A stretch of 64,000 bases of DNA, taken from the NCBI GenBank assembly GCA_023392535.1, contig JAEVYY010000012.1, positions 5,755 through 69,754 on the forward strand. Reading direction: 5' to 3'. The position numbers were made by a program, and so were the translations under genes. The DNA is from Bacillota bacterium (GTDB lineage Bacteria > Bacillota > Clostridia > Lachnospirales > Lachnospiraceae). The notes under the pieces were generated by a model, which did not search any database, was not told the origin of the DNA, and worked only from the letters and a program-made list of their open reading frames with translations. Within the stretch, counting starts at the first letter, position 1. Every line of letters starts with the position of its first letter. Positions 26,093 through 35,903 of this stretch are shown in pieces.

Positions 26093-27583
26093 ATGAAACT
26101 GTTAGAGATGAAGAAGATATCGAAATCCTTTTTTGGGGTTTCAGTATTAGAGAATGTAGATCTTACTATTGAAAAGGGCGAGGTACATGCACTTTTAGGT
26201 GAAAATGGTGCTGGAAAATCAACCCTTATGAATATTTTAGCAGGTGTATATACAAGAAGTAGTGGGACCGTGGTTCTAGATGGACAGAAGATAGAAAATG
26301 CGACCGTTAAGGAAACAGAAAAAGCAGGAATTGCATTTGTACATCAAGAATTAAATGTATTTAACGATTTATTAGTCTATGAGAATTTATTTCTTGGCTC
26401 TGAATTACAAAATAAGTTCGGAAAATTAAAAAAGAAAGAAATGATCGCAGAAACAGAAAGATTGATGAAGAATCTGGGAGTTGAAATAGACCCTTTGATT
26501 CTTGCAGGAGAATTGGATACCAGTAAAAAACAATTATTAGAAGTTGCCAAAACCATCTATGCAGATGCAAAATTATTTATATTAGATGAACCCACGACTG
26601 CATTGAATCAAGATGAAATTACCAGGTTATTTACCATTATCAATCGATTAAAAAAAGAAGGAAAGAGCTTTATTTTTATTTCCCATAAAATGCCGGAAAT
26701 ATTTAATATAGCTGATAAATATACCATACTACGAAATGGAAAATTTATTAGTTGTGGCAATATAAAAGATATAACACCAGAAGAAGTAACGCGCTTTATG
26801 GTAGGTGAAAATGATTCAAATAGAAATATGTATGAGGAAAGAAAATTAGGAAATGTAGTTTTAGAACTTAAAAATTATACTGGGAATGGTTTTCATGACG
26901 TGAGTTTAAAACTTCACAAAGGAGAAATTATGGGCTTTACCGGGCTACAGGGTGCGGGGTGTTCCGAATTATTGCAGACAATCTTTGGAGCACTTAAAAC
27001 GGAGAGTGGCCAGATATATATAAATGGTAAAGAAGTGCAAAAGAATAGTATTAAGGAAGCTATGAAACAAAAAGTTGCAATGATCTCTGCCAACAGAAAA
27101 GAAAATTCTGTCGTCAAGGATATGACAATTCTAGAAAATATGTATCTGTCAGAACATAGTATCCACAAAAAAAATCAACATATCTGCAAGAAAAAAGAAG
27201 TAGCTAAAATGGATGAACTTAAGAAAGCACTTAATATGAAAGTAAATAGTTATGAAGACTTCATTACAAGTCTCTCTGGAGGTAATCAGCAAAAAGTGAT
27301 CTTAGCCAGATGGTTAAATACCAAAGCAGATATTATACTTATGGATAATCCAACGCAGGGGATCGACGTAGGTGCAAAAGGAGAAATTTACAAGCTGATA
27401 TTGAAATTATCAAAAGAAGGAAAAAGTATCATAGTAAATACGCTCGAAATACCTGAAATACAGAAAATTGCTGATAACTGCGTTGTCTTCTATCACGGGC
27501 AGATACAGACTGTTTTGAGAAGAAATGAGATTGATGAAGAACAGGTAATGCGTTATGCAACAAAGGCAGATTTTGGAAGGTAG
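26093..27583 (+). CDS. Sugar ABC importer ATPase with two cassettes (MglA/RbsA type)
   Basis: A 496-residue double ATPase. The first cassette has GENGAGKST and a signature-region replaced by LDTSKKQLLEVAK (typical of the RbsA family first half), with LFILDEPTTAL; the second has GLQGAGCSELL in place of a full Walker A, LSGGNQQKV and LMDNPTQGID. Such asymmetry is normal for CUT2 importers. The start is ATG 26093 after GGAGAGGAG; an open frame reaches up to 26060. It works with the binding protein before it and the permease after it. Confidence 0.93.
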   Translation: MKLLEMKKISKSFFGVSVLENVDLTIEKGEVHALLGENGAGKSTLMNILAGVYTRSSGTVVLDGQKIENATVKETEKAGIAFVHQELNVFNDLLVYENLFLGSELQNKFGKLKKKEMIAETERLMKNLGVEIDPLILAGELDTSKKQLLEVAKTIYADAKLFILDEPTTALNQDEITRLFTIINRLKKEGKSFIFISHKMPEIFNIADKYTILRNGKFISCGNIKDITPEEVTRFMVGENDSNRNMYEERKLGNVVLELKNYTGNGFHDVSLKLHKGEIMGFTGLQGAGCSELLQTIFGALKTESGQIYINGKEVQKNSIKEAMKQKVAMISANRKENSVVKDMTILENMYLSEHSIHKKNQHICKKKEVAKMDELKKALNMKVNSYEDFITSLSGGNQQKVILARWLNTKADIILMDNPTQGIDVGAKGEIYKLILKLSKEGKSIIVNTLEIPEIQKIADNCVVFYHGQIQTVLRRNEIDEEQVMRYATKADFGR

Positions 27584-27601
27584 AAAGGCGTGAGGTGGAA
27601 G

Positions 27602-28585
27602 ATGAACAGGACAAAAAAGGATCTTGCAATAAAGAATTTATGGCATAATTACAATTTTATTATTATATTTTTTATGATATTTTTTTCTTTTCTATTGATA
27701 AATGGAAATTCTACTTCATGGACAAGTATTACCAATATTTTACTACATAGTTCAATTTTAGGGACTATAGCATTGGGAATGGGACTTGTAATACTCACCG
27801 GTGACTTTGATCTTTCGGTAGGTTCCTCTTTTGTACTTATTGGTGGTATTACAATTTTGGCTTACAATAAAGTGGGAAGTATTATTATTACATTAAGTGT
27901 AGCAATTTTGTTAGGAGGAATATTTGGACTAATAAATGGAATATTAGTAGGGAAATTTAAGATGCCTTCTTTTATTGTTACGTTAGCAACTATGTTGATT
28001 TATCGTTCCTTATCGCAGTATATGATGAATGAAATGGGTGAGACACGCTATCGCATAGATGCTTCAAAAAGTAGTTATAACACTCTTTTTAATTTTGGAA
28101 ACGGAACCATTATCACGATACCGAATGTATCTCTTGTATTTTTGGTGATTGCATTCATTTTAATTTATATTACAACAAGTACGAAATACGGCAAAAGCAT
28201 TTATGCTCTTGGAAGTAATGAACAGGCTGCAAAATTAGCAGGTATCAATAATATTGCAATAAAGATCAACATGTTCGTTTCCTGTGGCATTTTAGTTGGT
28301 CTTGCATCTTTCTTGAAAATCGCAAAAGATACATCCTTTGATCCTGCGACGTCGGGACAGAGTTTTGAGCTATATGCGATATCGGCAGTTGTAATTGGAG
28401 GATTATCATTAGCTGGAGGAAAAGGTAAAATGATCGGTATCATTTTTGGAACCATGTCATTTACTTTAATAGACAAGATTATCACCGCACTGGGAATGAA
28501 TGCACTATTGAATGATACGGTAAAGGGAGCTATTTTACTAATTGCAGTCGGCTTACAAATGATTAGAAAGAAAAATAAATTATAA
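27602..28585 (+). CDS. Sugar ABC importer permease (MglC/RbsC type)
   Basis: A 327-residue membrane protein with about ten hydrophobic segments, of the CUT2 permease family. It contains LTGDFDLSVGSSFVL (substrate-path motif), YGKSIYALGSNEQAAKLAGI (ATPase-coupling loop, about residue 200-220) and AISAVVIGGLSLAGGKG near the end. I place the start at ATG 27602 after GAGGTGGA rather than GTG 27590. One permease gene implies a homodimer. It is part of the operon 24886-30763. Confidence 0.92.
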   Translation: MNRTKKDLAIKNLWHNYNFIIIFFMIFFSFLLINGNSTSWTSITNILLHSSILGTIALGMGLVILTGDFDLSVGSSFVLIGGITILAYNKVGSIIITLSVAILLGGIFGLINGILVGKFKMPSFIVTLATMLIYRSLSQYMMNEMGETRYRIDASKSSYNTLFNFGNGTIITIPNVSLVFLVIAFILIYITTSTKYGKSIYALGSNEQAAKLAGINNIAIKINMFVSCGILVGLASFLKIAKDTSFDPATSGQSFELYAISAVVIGGLSLAGGKGKMIGIIFGTMSFTLIDKIITALGMNALLNDTVKGAILLIAVGLQMIRKKNKL

Positions 28586-28611
28586 TAAATTATTAAGTAA
28601 GGAGGATTTTG

Positions 28612-29760
28612 ATGGGTAGAGTATTAACGTATGGAATGGTAGGCGGGGCACTTGATGCATTTATCGGTGATGCACATCGTCGAGCAATTAATCTGGATGG
28701 AAATGCAAAACTAGTCTCCGGATGTTTTTCCAGAAATTTTGAGAAAACTTTAGCAGCAGCAGAAGCACTACATGTCAATAAGGATAGGTGCTATCATGAC
28801 TATGAAGAGATGGCGAAAGAAGAAGGAAAAAGAAAGGAGCGTATTGATTTTGTTGTAATTGTAACAACAAACAATGCACATTATGGTGCATGCAAAGCTT
28901 TTTTAGAAAATGGAATCGCAGTATCCTGTGATAAACCATTGTGTGTTACGTTGGAACAAGCGAAAGAACTGGAAGCTCTGGCAAATGAAAAGAACTTGCT
29001 TTTTATGGTCACTTATACGTATGCAGGCCATGTAACTTCTAAAAATATTCGTGAAATGATTGAAGCTGGAGAAATTGGTGAAATCAGAACAATCATGGCT
29101 GAATATGCACAGGGCTGGTTGGCCTTAGATGATATATCAGGCAATAAGCAAGGTGAATGGCGGACTAATCCGGAACTGTCGGGAAGAACAAATTGTATTG
29201 GGGATATAGGAACACATATCGAAAATACAGTATCCAAAATGACGGGATTAAAAATACATAAATTGTTAGCAAAAATGGATGTGATGGTACCTTCCAGAAC
29301 ACTCGATGATAATTCTACCGTTTTGGTCGAATTTGAAGGCGGAGCAACTGGAGTCTACTGGTCATCACAGATAGCGATTGGTCATGATAATGGCTTGCGT
29401 GTCCGTATCTATGGAAGTAAAGGCAGTATTCTATGGTCACAAGAAGAATGTGAAAAGATACAACTACAGAAAGAAGACGGAAGTGTAAGGGAGATTCACA
29501 GAGGTCACTCTTGTATTTATCCAAATGCTGCGCGCTATCAAAGACTTCCAAGTGGCCATACAGAAGGATGGCTGGAGGCTATGGGTAATTTATACCGTAG
29601 CTTTATGGAGTGTATTCTTGCAAAAGAAAAAGGTACTTTTTCGGATGATATGATTGATTATCCTACCGTTATAGATGGCGTTGATGGCGTCGCTTACATT
29701 GAAACTTGTTTAAAGAGCCATGATAATGGTAATGTATGGACGGAATTTATGAATGAATAA
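28612..29760 (+). CDS. Gfo/Idh/MocA-family sugar oxidoreductase
   Basis: NAD(P)-dependent dehydrogenase of 382 residues. The Rossmann part shows TYGMVGGALDAFIGDAHR at the N-terminus and CDKPLCVT with the conserved Lys; the GDIGTHIENTV stretch carries the catalytic His of the family. The start is ATG 28612 after GGAGG. It overlaps the next gene region and follows the sugar importer, so it probably oxidises the imported sugar or glycoside, for example to a 3-keto form as in DgpA-type systems; the exact substrate is unknown. Confidence 0.88.
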   Translation: MGRVLTYGMVGGALDAFIGDAHRRAINLDGNAKLVSGCFSRNFEKTLAAAEALHVNKDRCYHDYEEMAKEEGKRKERIDFVVIVTTNNAHYGACKAFLENGIAVSCDKPLCVTLEQAKELEALANEKNLLFMVTYTYAGHVTSKNIREMIEAGEIGEIRTIMAEYAQGWLALDDISGNKQGEWRTNPELSGRTNCIGDIGTHIENTVSKMTGLKIHKLLAKMDVMVPSRTLDDNSTVLVEFEGGATGVYWSSQIAIGHDNGLRVRIYGSKGSILWSQEECEKIQLQKEDGSVREIHRGHSCIYPNAARYQRLPSGHTEGWLEAMGNLYRSFMECILAKEKGTFSDDMIDYPTVIDGVDGVAYIETCLKSHDNGNVWTEFMNE

Positions 29761-29773
29761 AAGGAGAAAAAAG

Positions 29774-30763
29774 ATGGGTAGATTGGTAACATTATTTACT
29801 GGACAGTGGGCAGATATGCCATTAGATGAGATGTGTAGAACAGCAAGCCTAATGGGCTATGATGGTTTAGAAATAGCCACTTGGGGACAAATAGATTGTC
29901 ATATGGCAGCAACGGATTCCAATTATGTGGCAGAGGTTAAAGCAACACTGGAAAAATATAATCTAAAGTGTACAGCTCTTGGTGCACATTTATCTGGCCA
30001 ATGCGTTGGTGACTTATATGATCCCAGGTTGGATGGATTTGCCCCATCAGAATATGCAGGTCAACCGGATAAAATTCGTGCATGGGCCATTGAAGAGCTA
30101 AAAGATACCGCAAGGGCTGCTAGAGCAATGGGTTGTAATATTGTGACAGGTTTCATGGGATCTGCTATTTGGAAATACTTTTATTCATTTCCTCAGACTT
30201 CTGAAGAAATGATTGAAGCAGCATACCAGGAGCAAGTTGAGTTATGGACACCTATCTTTGATGTTTTTGATGAATGTGGGGTGAAGTTTGCATTAGAAGT
30301 ACATCCAACAGAAATTGCATTTGACTATTGGACAACAAAGAGACTTTTGAAAACATTTCAATATCGTAAAACATTGGGTATTAATTTTGATCCAAGTCAT
30401 CTCATATGGCAGGGTGTCGATCCAGCCGTTTTCCTAAGAGATTTTATTACTCACGTTTATCATGTACATATCAAAGATGCATTTCTTAACCTGGATGGAA
30501 GAAATGGAATTTTAGGGTCACATATTACATTTGGAAATATGCGAAGAGGTTGGAACTTTGCATCACCTGGACACGGCGATGTTGATTTTGATAAAATAAT
30601 ACGTGTATTAAATGAAGGTAATTATCAAGGTCCTCTTTCTGTAGAGTGGGAGGATAGCGGAATGGAAAGAGTATTTGGAGCTACAGAAGCATGTGAATTT
30701 GTTAAGAAGATCAATTTTCAACCATCCGATATTGCGTTCGATGATGCATTGAAAAGTGAATAA
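29774..30763 (+). CDS. Xylose-isomerase-like TIM barrel, sugar isomerase/epimerase family
   Basis: A 329-residue TIM-barrel protein of the AP-endonuclease-2-like fold. Likely metal ligands are visible in LEVHPTE, NFDPSHL, YHVHIKD and VEWED. The start is ATG 29774 after AGGAG; an in-frame ATG at 29753 lies before that site and overlaps the previous gene. Paired with the Gfo/Idh/MocA gene, it recalls inositol, 3-keto-sugar and C-deglycosylation (DgpC-like) pathways, where the barrel isomerises or eliminates the keto-sugar. Specificity is inference. Confidence 0.87.
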   Translation: MGRLVTLFTGQWADMPLDEMCRTASLMGYDGLEIATWGQIDCHMAATDSNYVAEVKATLEKYNLKCTALGAHLSGQCVGDLYDPRLDGFAPSEYAGQPDKIRAWAIEELKDTARAARAMGCNIVTGFMGSAIWKYFYSFPQTSEEMIEAAYQEQVELWTPIFDVFDECGVKFALEVHPTEIAFDYWTTKRLLKTFQYRKTLGINFDPSHLIWQGVDPAVFLRDFITHVYHVHIKDAFLNLDGRNGILGSHITFGNMRRGWNFASPGHGDVDFDKIIRVLNEGNYQGPLSVEWEDSGMERVFGATEACEFVKKINFQPSDIAFDDALKSE

Positions 30764-30785
30764 ATTCTGACAGAACAATTGAAAA

Positions 30786-30824
30786 AAATGCAGGACGACG
30801 ATATGTGTTGTCCTGCATTTTATA
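30786..30824 (+). terminator. Terminator of the sugar locus
   Basis: Perfect 11-base arms AAATGCAGGAC (30786-30796) and GTCCTGCATTT (30810-30820), then TATAATT. Confidence 0.85.
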
Positions 30825-30882
30825 ATTACGTTTCCTTTAAACTGTGAAGTATGCTATTTTAATAAGAAGAATAAAAAAGATT

Positions 30883-30936
30883 TTAAGGTAATGTTAAGGT
30901 TCTGCATATTTAACAGAAAGGTTGGCCAACTATAAT
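30883..30936 (+). promoter_or_regulatory. Regulator box and promoter of the first RR-HK-ABC module
   Basis: Two TTAAGGT repeats start at 30883 and 30894, an 11-bp period typical of OmpR/PhoB-type binding sites. Downstream, TTTAAC (30909-30914), 16 bases and TATAAT (30931-30936) form a promoter, with a 10-bp palindrome GTTGGCCAAC (30921-30930) touching the -10 box. Autoregulation of the module is likely. Confidence 0.6.
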
Positions 30937-30981
30937 ACTCATTAGAATTACTGTATGATGGGTAATAAGAGAGGTAAAACT

Positions 30982-31668
30982 ATGAATAAAACAATTCTGA
31001 TCGTAGATGACGAAATGGAAATTCGTGAACTGCTACGGCTCTATATTGAGAAAGAGGGATACTTCGTAATACAGGCGCAAAATGGTCTGGAGGCGCTGAA
31101 GCAGGCTGCATCCACGCAAATAGATCTGGCTGTCATCGATATTATGATGCCGGAAATGGATGGTTATCAGTTGATTAGGGGCCTGAGAGAATACAGCAAC
31201 CTTCCCATCATAGTCGTAAGCGCTAAGACGGAAAATTATGAAAAAATTTTAGGGCTGGACATAGGTGCAGATGACTACGTGACCAAACCTTTTGATCCCT
31301 TGGAGATCACTGCACGGATCAAAGCGCAATTACGACGTTATGAAATAGGTCTGCCGGATTCCAAAACAGAATTACTGACGGCAGGAGGGCTATGCCTGGA
31401 TGTGTACGCTTGTACCCTTCACTTTGGCAGCAAAATGATCTCTCTTACCGCAACTGAGTTTAATATGATGAAGCTGTTCATGGAGGGACCCGGACGTGTA
31501 TACACGAAACAACAAATATATGAAACCGCTTGGCGGGAAACAAGCATAGTGGATGACAATACGGTGATGGTCGCCATCAGCAAATTGCGTAGCAAACTAC
31601 CTCGTGACTGCGCAGTTTCCATTGGAACCGTTCGGGGATTGGGGTATCGCCTGGAGGTACATGTATGA
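30982..31668 (+). CDS. OmpR/VanR-type response regulator
   Basis: A 228-residue regulator: receiver domain (about 1-115; TILIVDDEMEIREL, phospho-acceptor in VIDIMMPEMDG, Lys in YVTKPFDPLE) and a winged-helix DNA-binding domain (about 130-227; LTATEFNMMKL and GTVRGLGYRLE). The start is ATG 30982 after AGAGAGGT, since earlier ATGs lie before that site. Four-base overlaps (ATGA) join it to the kinase gene, and that to the permease gene. It probably controls its own operon through the TTAAGGT repeats. Confidence 0.92.
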   Translation: MNKTILIVDDEMEIRELLRLYIEKEGYFVIQAQNGLEALKQAASTQIDLAVIDIMMPEMDGYQLIRGLREYSNLPIIVVSAKTENYEKILGLDIGADDYVTKPFDPLEITARIKAQLRRYEIGLPDSKTELLTAGGLCLDVYACTLHFGSKMISLTATEFNMMKLFMEGPGRVYTKQQIYETAWRETSIVDDNTVMVAISKLRSKLPRDCAVSIGTVRGLGYRLEVHV

Positions 31669-32804
31669 AAAAGAAGCGTAGTTTTAAAGGGGTCATCATG
31701 CGCAGCTTTCTAGGTTATACCATTGGAATTGGCTTAATGCTTCTAGTTCTGGAGTTCTTATTCAGTCTGTTTACACTAGAGAACGGGATGAACCTTTCGG
31801 AATTGGCATTTTCGCCGTTAAACAAGGGGACAGAGAGGCTGCAAATTACACTTTCTATTTTATGGAATCTAATCACAGTTGTGATTTATTTCATTGGGAT
31901 CCTATTCTTTGGTCGTGATATCAGCAGTAAAATCATGAGACCGATACAAAAATTGGAAGAAGGATTCAAAGCGGTTGCAGAAGGAGAATTGGATACTTCG
32001 TTAGATTTTGAAACAGAATCAGAATTTGGAGAAATGTTGGATGCCTTCAATAGTATGGTACAAAAGTTGAAAGATTCGGAAGAAGAAAGAATGAATATAG
32101 AAAATGAAAGAATGCAGCTTTTTTCGCACATAGCACATGATTTAAAAACTCCCATGACAACGATATCCGGATACGCGGGGGCTCTGGCAAGCGGGATAGT
32201 GGAAGACGCTGACAAACAGTTGGAGTACCATCTTGCGATCAAGGAAAAGGCCAGGCAGATGAACCAATTGATGGAACAGTTGCTTTTCTATTCCAAACTG
32301 GGTACATCACAATACCAAATGAATTTTGTAAGAATTGATCTGGTAGAATTGCTTCGTGTATCTTGTGCTACCTTATTCGGTGAAATGGAAGGCAAGCAGA
32401 TGAAATTAGAGTTGCGGCTACCAGAAATTCCAGTGTTCTACAGGGCTGATTCGTTGGAAATCAACCGTGCTTTTGGGAATCTTCTGACAAACGCGATCCG
32501 TCATAACTTGGCAGGAAGCTTATTGTACGTGGGACTGACGGTTGAACCGGATTGTATTGAAATACAAATTGCGGATAACGGAGATAATATTCCGGAGTCC
32601 ATTGCCCGAAATTTGTTCGAACCTTTTGTTTCCGGTAGTAGTGCAAGAAATAGTAGTAGTGGATCAGGACTTGGTCTTGCCATAGTAAAAAAGGTGATGG
32701 AGAAACACACCGGGGAAGTTTTCGTTTCGGAAGCATCTTCTCCCTATACGAAGATGTTTGTCCTGCGTTTTCCAAAGAGTAAGGACAGAAAGGTAGAGCA
32801 ATGA
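31665..32804 (+). CDS. Sensor histidine kinase, VanS-like
   Basis: A 379-residue membrane kinase with two membrane segments (about 12-36 and 62-84) enclosing a short outer loop of about 25 residues, then HAMP (about 88-140), HisKA with SHIAHDLKTPMTTISGY (phospho-acceptor His about 158), and HATPase_c with NLLTNAIRH, ADNGDNIPE and GSGLGLAI. The small outer loop suggests it does not sense a ligand itself but takes its signal from the membrane or from the co-encoded ABC transporter, as known for BceS-type systems. That mode is inference here. Confidence 0.92.
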   Translation: MKKKRSFKGVIMRSFLGYTIGIGLMLLVLEFLFSLFTLENGMNLSELAFSPLNKGTERLQITLSILWNLITVVIYFIGILFFGRDISSKIMRPIQKLEEGFKAVAEGELDTSLDFETESEFGEMLDAFNSMVQKLKDSEEERMNIENERMQLFSHIAHDLKTPMTTISGYAGALASGIVEDADKQLEYHLAIKEKARQMNQLMEQLLFYSKLGTSQYQMNFVRIDLVELLRVSCATLFGEMEGKQMKLELRLPEIPVFYRADSLEINRAFGNLLTNAIRHNLAGSLLYVGLTVEPDCIEIQIADNGDNIPESIARNLFEPFVSGSSARNSSSGSGLGLAIVKKVMEKHTGEVFVSEASSPYTKMFVLRFPKSKDRKVEQ

Positions 32805-35140
32805 TTAAAATGTATCAAAAGATAATTATAAATGATATCCGTAAAAGCAAGTTAATTACCGTGACAATAACAGTATTTATTCTTGTTACTGCTATGCTGG
32901 CTTCTCTGGCAGCATCTTTGACGATGAACCTGTTTGGAGCGATCGACAATATGCTGCTTTCTGCGAAGTCACCTCACTATTTGCAAATGCACACGGGCAG
33001 CATAGATATGAATCAGTTGCAAGAATTTGCCAATGGAAATGATAATGTTTTGGAATATCAGGTTCTTGCATTTCTGAATATCGAAGGTGCAGACATTGTT
33101 ATTGGAACTGATTCCCTTGCAGGAAGTATTCAAGATAATGGGGTTTGTGTACAGAGCGAGAAATTTGACTTCTTGCTTAACTTAGACGGTCAGATTATTC
33201 ATCCTTCCGATGGAGAAATCTATGTTCCTGTCTATTATATGCAGAAAGGAAACGTAGCACTTGGGGATACGGTGAAAGTGAATGGTAATCTCTTTAGGGT
33301 TGCAGGATTTTTAAGAGATTCGACAATGAACGCAGGACTAGTAAGTTCCAAGCGGTTCCTTGTGAGCAAAGCGGATTTTGAGAGAATTCGTGAATTCGGT
33401 CAGATGGAGAACTTGATTGAGTTTCGACTTTCTGAGGATGTTTCTTTTCCTGAATTTGAGGCAGCCTATCTGGGGGCAGGACTTCCAACAAATGGACCTC
33501 CCGCTATTACGTATACGCAAGTGAAGATGATTAACGGTATTACAGATGGTATTATGATAGCCGTTCTGGTGCTGATTGGAATTCTTGTCATGATGGTAGT
33601 ATTTTTGTGCATTCGTCTCACGTTACTGGCAAAAATGGAAGAAGATTATAAAGAAATAGGGGTACTAATGGCCATCGGAATGCAGGTATCGGAGATGAAA
33701 AAACTCTATTTCGCAAAATATGGCGCAATTACGGGAACTGCCTGTATGCTGGGGTTTGTATGTTCTCTTCCACTTCAGACTTTCTTCCTTAGCAATATTC
33801 GCCTGTACATGGGAGATAGTGGAAGTCCCTTGCCAGGTATTTTCTGTGGACTTTTGGGTGCTATCGGCATCTGCGGAATTGTATTTTTATATGTGAACAG
33901 TGTATTGCATCGTTTTCGTAAAATATCTGCATCGCAGGCGATACGATTCGGTGCACCTTTGGAAAAATCAAAGGCTACCAAAAAAATTCGTATGAGTAAA
34001 TGCAGGTACTTTTCTTGTAATAGCTTTCTTGGAGTCAAGGATGTTCTATGTCGAAAAAAGCTGTATGTGACCATGTTCCTGGTTCTGGTCATTTCTACTT
34101 TTCTTATGATCGTGCCACAAAATATCAGTAGCACCATTTCCGCAGAAAGCTTTATTACTTATATGGGCATGGGAATCTGTGACGTTCATATCGGAGTGAT
34201 GCGGACGCAGGTAGAGGATGTTCCGGGGAAAGCGTCGGAAGTTATTACGTTGCTTACGAAGGATAAGAATGTGGAAAAGGTTACCTTCTTCAGGGGAATG
34301 ATGTTGGATCGGATGGCGGACCATGGAGAAAAGGAGAAACTGCGGGTAACACTTGGTGACTTTTCTATATTTCCGCTCACCTATTCCAAGGGTCATGCGC
34401 CACATTCGGAATCAGAAATTGCACTCTCTGCGCTGAATGCCAAAGATCTTCATAAAACACTTGGTGATGAAATTATTTTAATAGTCGACGGTGTTGAAAA
34501 GAAGCTGACAGTCTGTGGAATTTACTCAGATATTACCAATGGTGGAAGAACGGCACAAGCTGTTTTTGATATACAAAATGCAGATGTTCTAAATATTGAC
34601 ATTGCCGCTACATTCCGCGACCGCCAAAATGTAAAAGCCTCGATATCAAAGTACCGGGATTTACTTCCTTTTGCTAAGGTTACCGGAATTGATGAGACGA
34701 TAGAACAGATGATGGGATCCATACAGGATGCCATCGAAATGGCTTCCACTGTAGCTATCGTGGTATCTGTGTCACTTACCCTATTGGTAACGATATTATT
34801 TATGAAAATGCTCGTGGTAAAAGATCGTTATTCTATTGCCCTATTAAAATCAATGGGCTTTACCAGTACAGATGTACAAAGGCAATACCTGATACGTTCC
34901 TTTCTAGTATTGTTAGTGGGTGTTGCTCTCGGAGCGATTCTTGCTAATACGCTGGGTGAAATTGTTGGAGTGGCAATTGTGTCTTCCTTTGGTGCAACAA
35001 CGTTTCATTTTGTGTTAGACCCATGGTTTGCCTACCTGGTATCACCCGTGCTAATTATGGGTTGTGTCGTTATTGCCACTTTGTTGGGGATTTCAGACAT
35101 TCCGACATTAAAAATTTCTGACTATATTAAGGAGGCTTGA
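32801..35140 (+). CDS. FtsX/MacB-type ABC permease of module 1
   Basis: A 779-residue membrane protein with two FtsX-like halves. Segment 1 is at about 17-42, then a large outer domain (about 45-245), three segments near 250-370, another at about 420-440, a second outer domain (about 445-640) and three closing segments (about 650-770). This is the layout of permeases that export or dislodge antimicrobial peptides and lipoproteins. It overlaps the kinase stop by four bases, and its ATPase follows five bases later. Likely role: envelope stress or peptide resistance; substrate unknown. Confidence 0.88.
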   Translation: MIKMYQKIIINDIRKSKLITVTITVFILVTAMLASLAASLTMNLFGAIDNMLLSAKSPHYLQMHTGSIDMNQLQEFANGNDNVLEYQVLAFLNIEGADIVIGTDSLAGSIQDNGVCVQSEKFDFLLNLDGQIIHPSDGEIYVPVYYMQKGNVALGDTVKVNGNLFRVAGFLRDSTMNAGLVSSKRFLVSKADFERIREFGQMENLIEFRLSEDVSFPEFEAAYLGAGLPTNGPPAITYTQVKMINGITDGIMIAVLVLIGILVMMVVFLCIRLTLLAKMEEDYKEIGVLMAIGMQVSEMKKLYFAKYGAITGTACMLGFVCSLPLQTFFLSNIRLYMGDSGSPLPGIFCGLLGAIGICGIVFLYVNSVLHRFRKISASQAIRFGAPLEKSKATKKIRMSKCRYFSCNSFLGVKDVLCRKKLYVTMFLVLVISTFLMIVPQNISSTISAESFITYMGMGICDVHIGVMRTQVEDVPGKASEVITLLTKDKNVEKVTFFRGMMLDRMADHGEKEKLRVTLGDFSIFPLTYSKGHAPHSESEIALSALNAKDLHKTLGDEIILIVDGVEKKLTVCGIYSDITNGGRTAQAVFDIQNADVLNIDIAATFRDRQNVKASISKYRDLLPFAKVTGIDETIEQMMGSIQDAIEMASTVAIVVSVSLTLLVTILFMKMLVVKDRYSIALLKSMGFTSTDVQRQYLIRSFLVLLVGVALGAILANTLGEIVGVAIVSSFGATTFHFVLDPWFAYLVSPVLIMGCVVIATLLGISDIPTLKISDYIKEA

Positions 35141-35144
35141 TCGT

Positions 35145-35903
35145 ATGAGTAGTATTATTACAGGAAAAAATATCGTGAAAATATTCAATGAGAGTAAGGA
35201 GCAATTCAGGGCTCTGAACAAAGTGAACATCGAACTAACAAAAGGCGAGTTCGTTGCGATTATGGGACCCTCCGGTTCTGGTAAATCCACACTGCTTTTT
35301 GCGCTCAGTGGTATGGATAAAATTACAGATGGTTCGGTGAAATTTAATGATTTGGAACTCTCTGAGCTGAGCGAAAAAGCGCTTGCGGATGTTCGCCGAA
35401 TGAAAATGGGATTTGTTTTTCAGCAGCCTACGATGCTAAAAAACTTGAATCTTTTGGATAATATAATTCTTCCTGCTTTCCACAAGGGGCAAAAAAACAC
35501 AGAAATAATTACGCAAAAGGCAAAGGCCCTGATGAAGAAAACAGGGATCGCAGATCTTGAAGACCGGGAAATCACAGAGGTTTCTGGTGGACAGTTACAG
35601 CGAGCCGGCATCTGTCGGGCATTAATGAATACGCCAGAAATTATTTTTGCGGACGAACCAACAGGTGCACTCAATTCTAGATCTGCGGAAGAAATCTTGT
35701 CCTTATTAGTGGATATCAACAAAGAGGGCACAGCTATATTACTCGTGACACATGATGCAAAAGTAGCTGCAAGAGCTGACAGAGTCCTCTTTACAAAGGA
35801 TGGAAGGATCGTTTCTGAACTTCCATTGCAAAAGTACAGCCGTAGGAATTTGGAAGCACGGGGGGAGAGAGTACTTGCGATGATGAACGAGGTCGGGATC
35901 TAA
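35145..35903 (+). CDS. ABC transporter ATPase of module 1 (LolD/MacB type)
   Basis: ATPase of 252 residues pairing with the FtsX-type permease. Walker A is GPSGSGKST, the Q-loop FVFQQPTML, signature VSGGQLQRAGI, Walker B IIFADEPTGALNS and switch LLVTHD. The signature begins with V in place of L, a mild variant common in the BceA/LolD group. The SD is AAGGAGG. It ends the RR, kinase, permease and ATPase set. Confidence 0.93.
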   Translation: MSSIITGKNIVKIFNESKEQFRALNKVNIELTKGEFVAIMGPSGSGKSTLLFALSGMDKITDGSVKFNDLELSELSEKALADVRRMKMGFVFQQPTMLKNLNLLDNIILPAFHKGQKNTEIITQKAKALMKKTGIADLEDREITEVSGGQLQRAGICRALMNTPEIIFADEPTGALNSRSAEEILSLLVDINKEGTAILLVTHDAKVAARADRVLFTKDGRIVSELPLQKYSRRNLEARGERVLAMMNEVGI

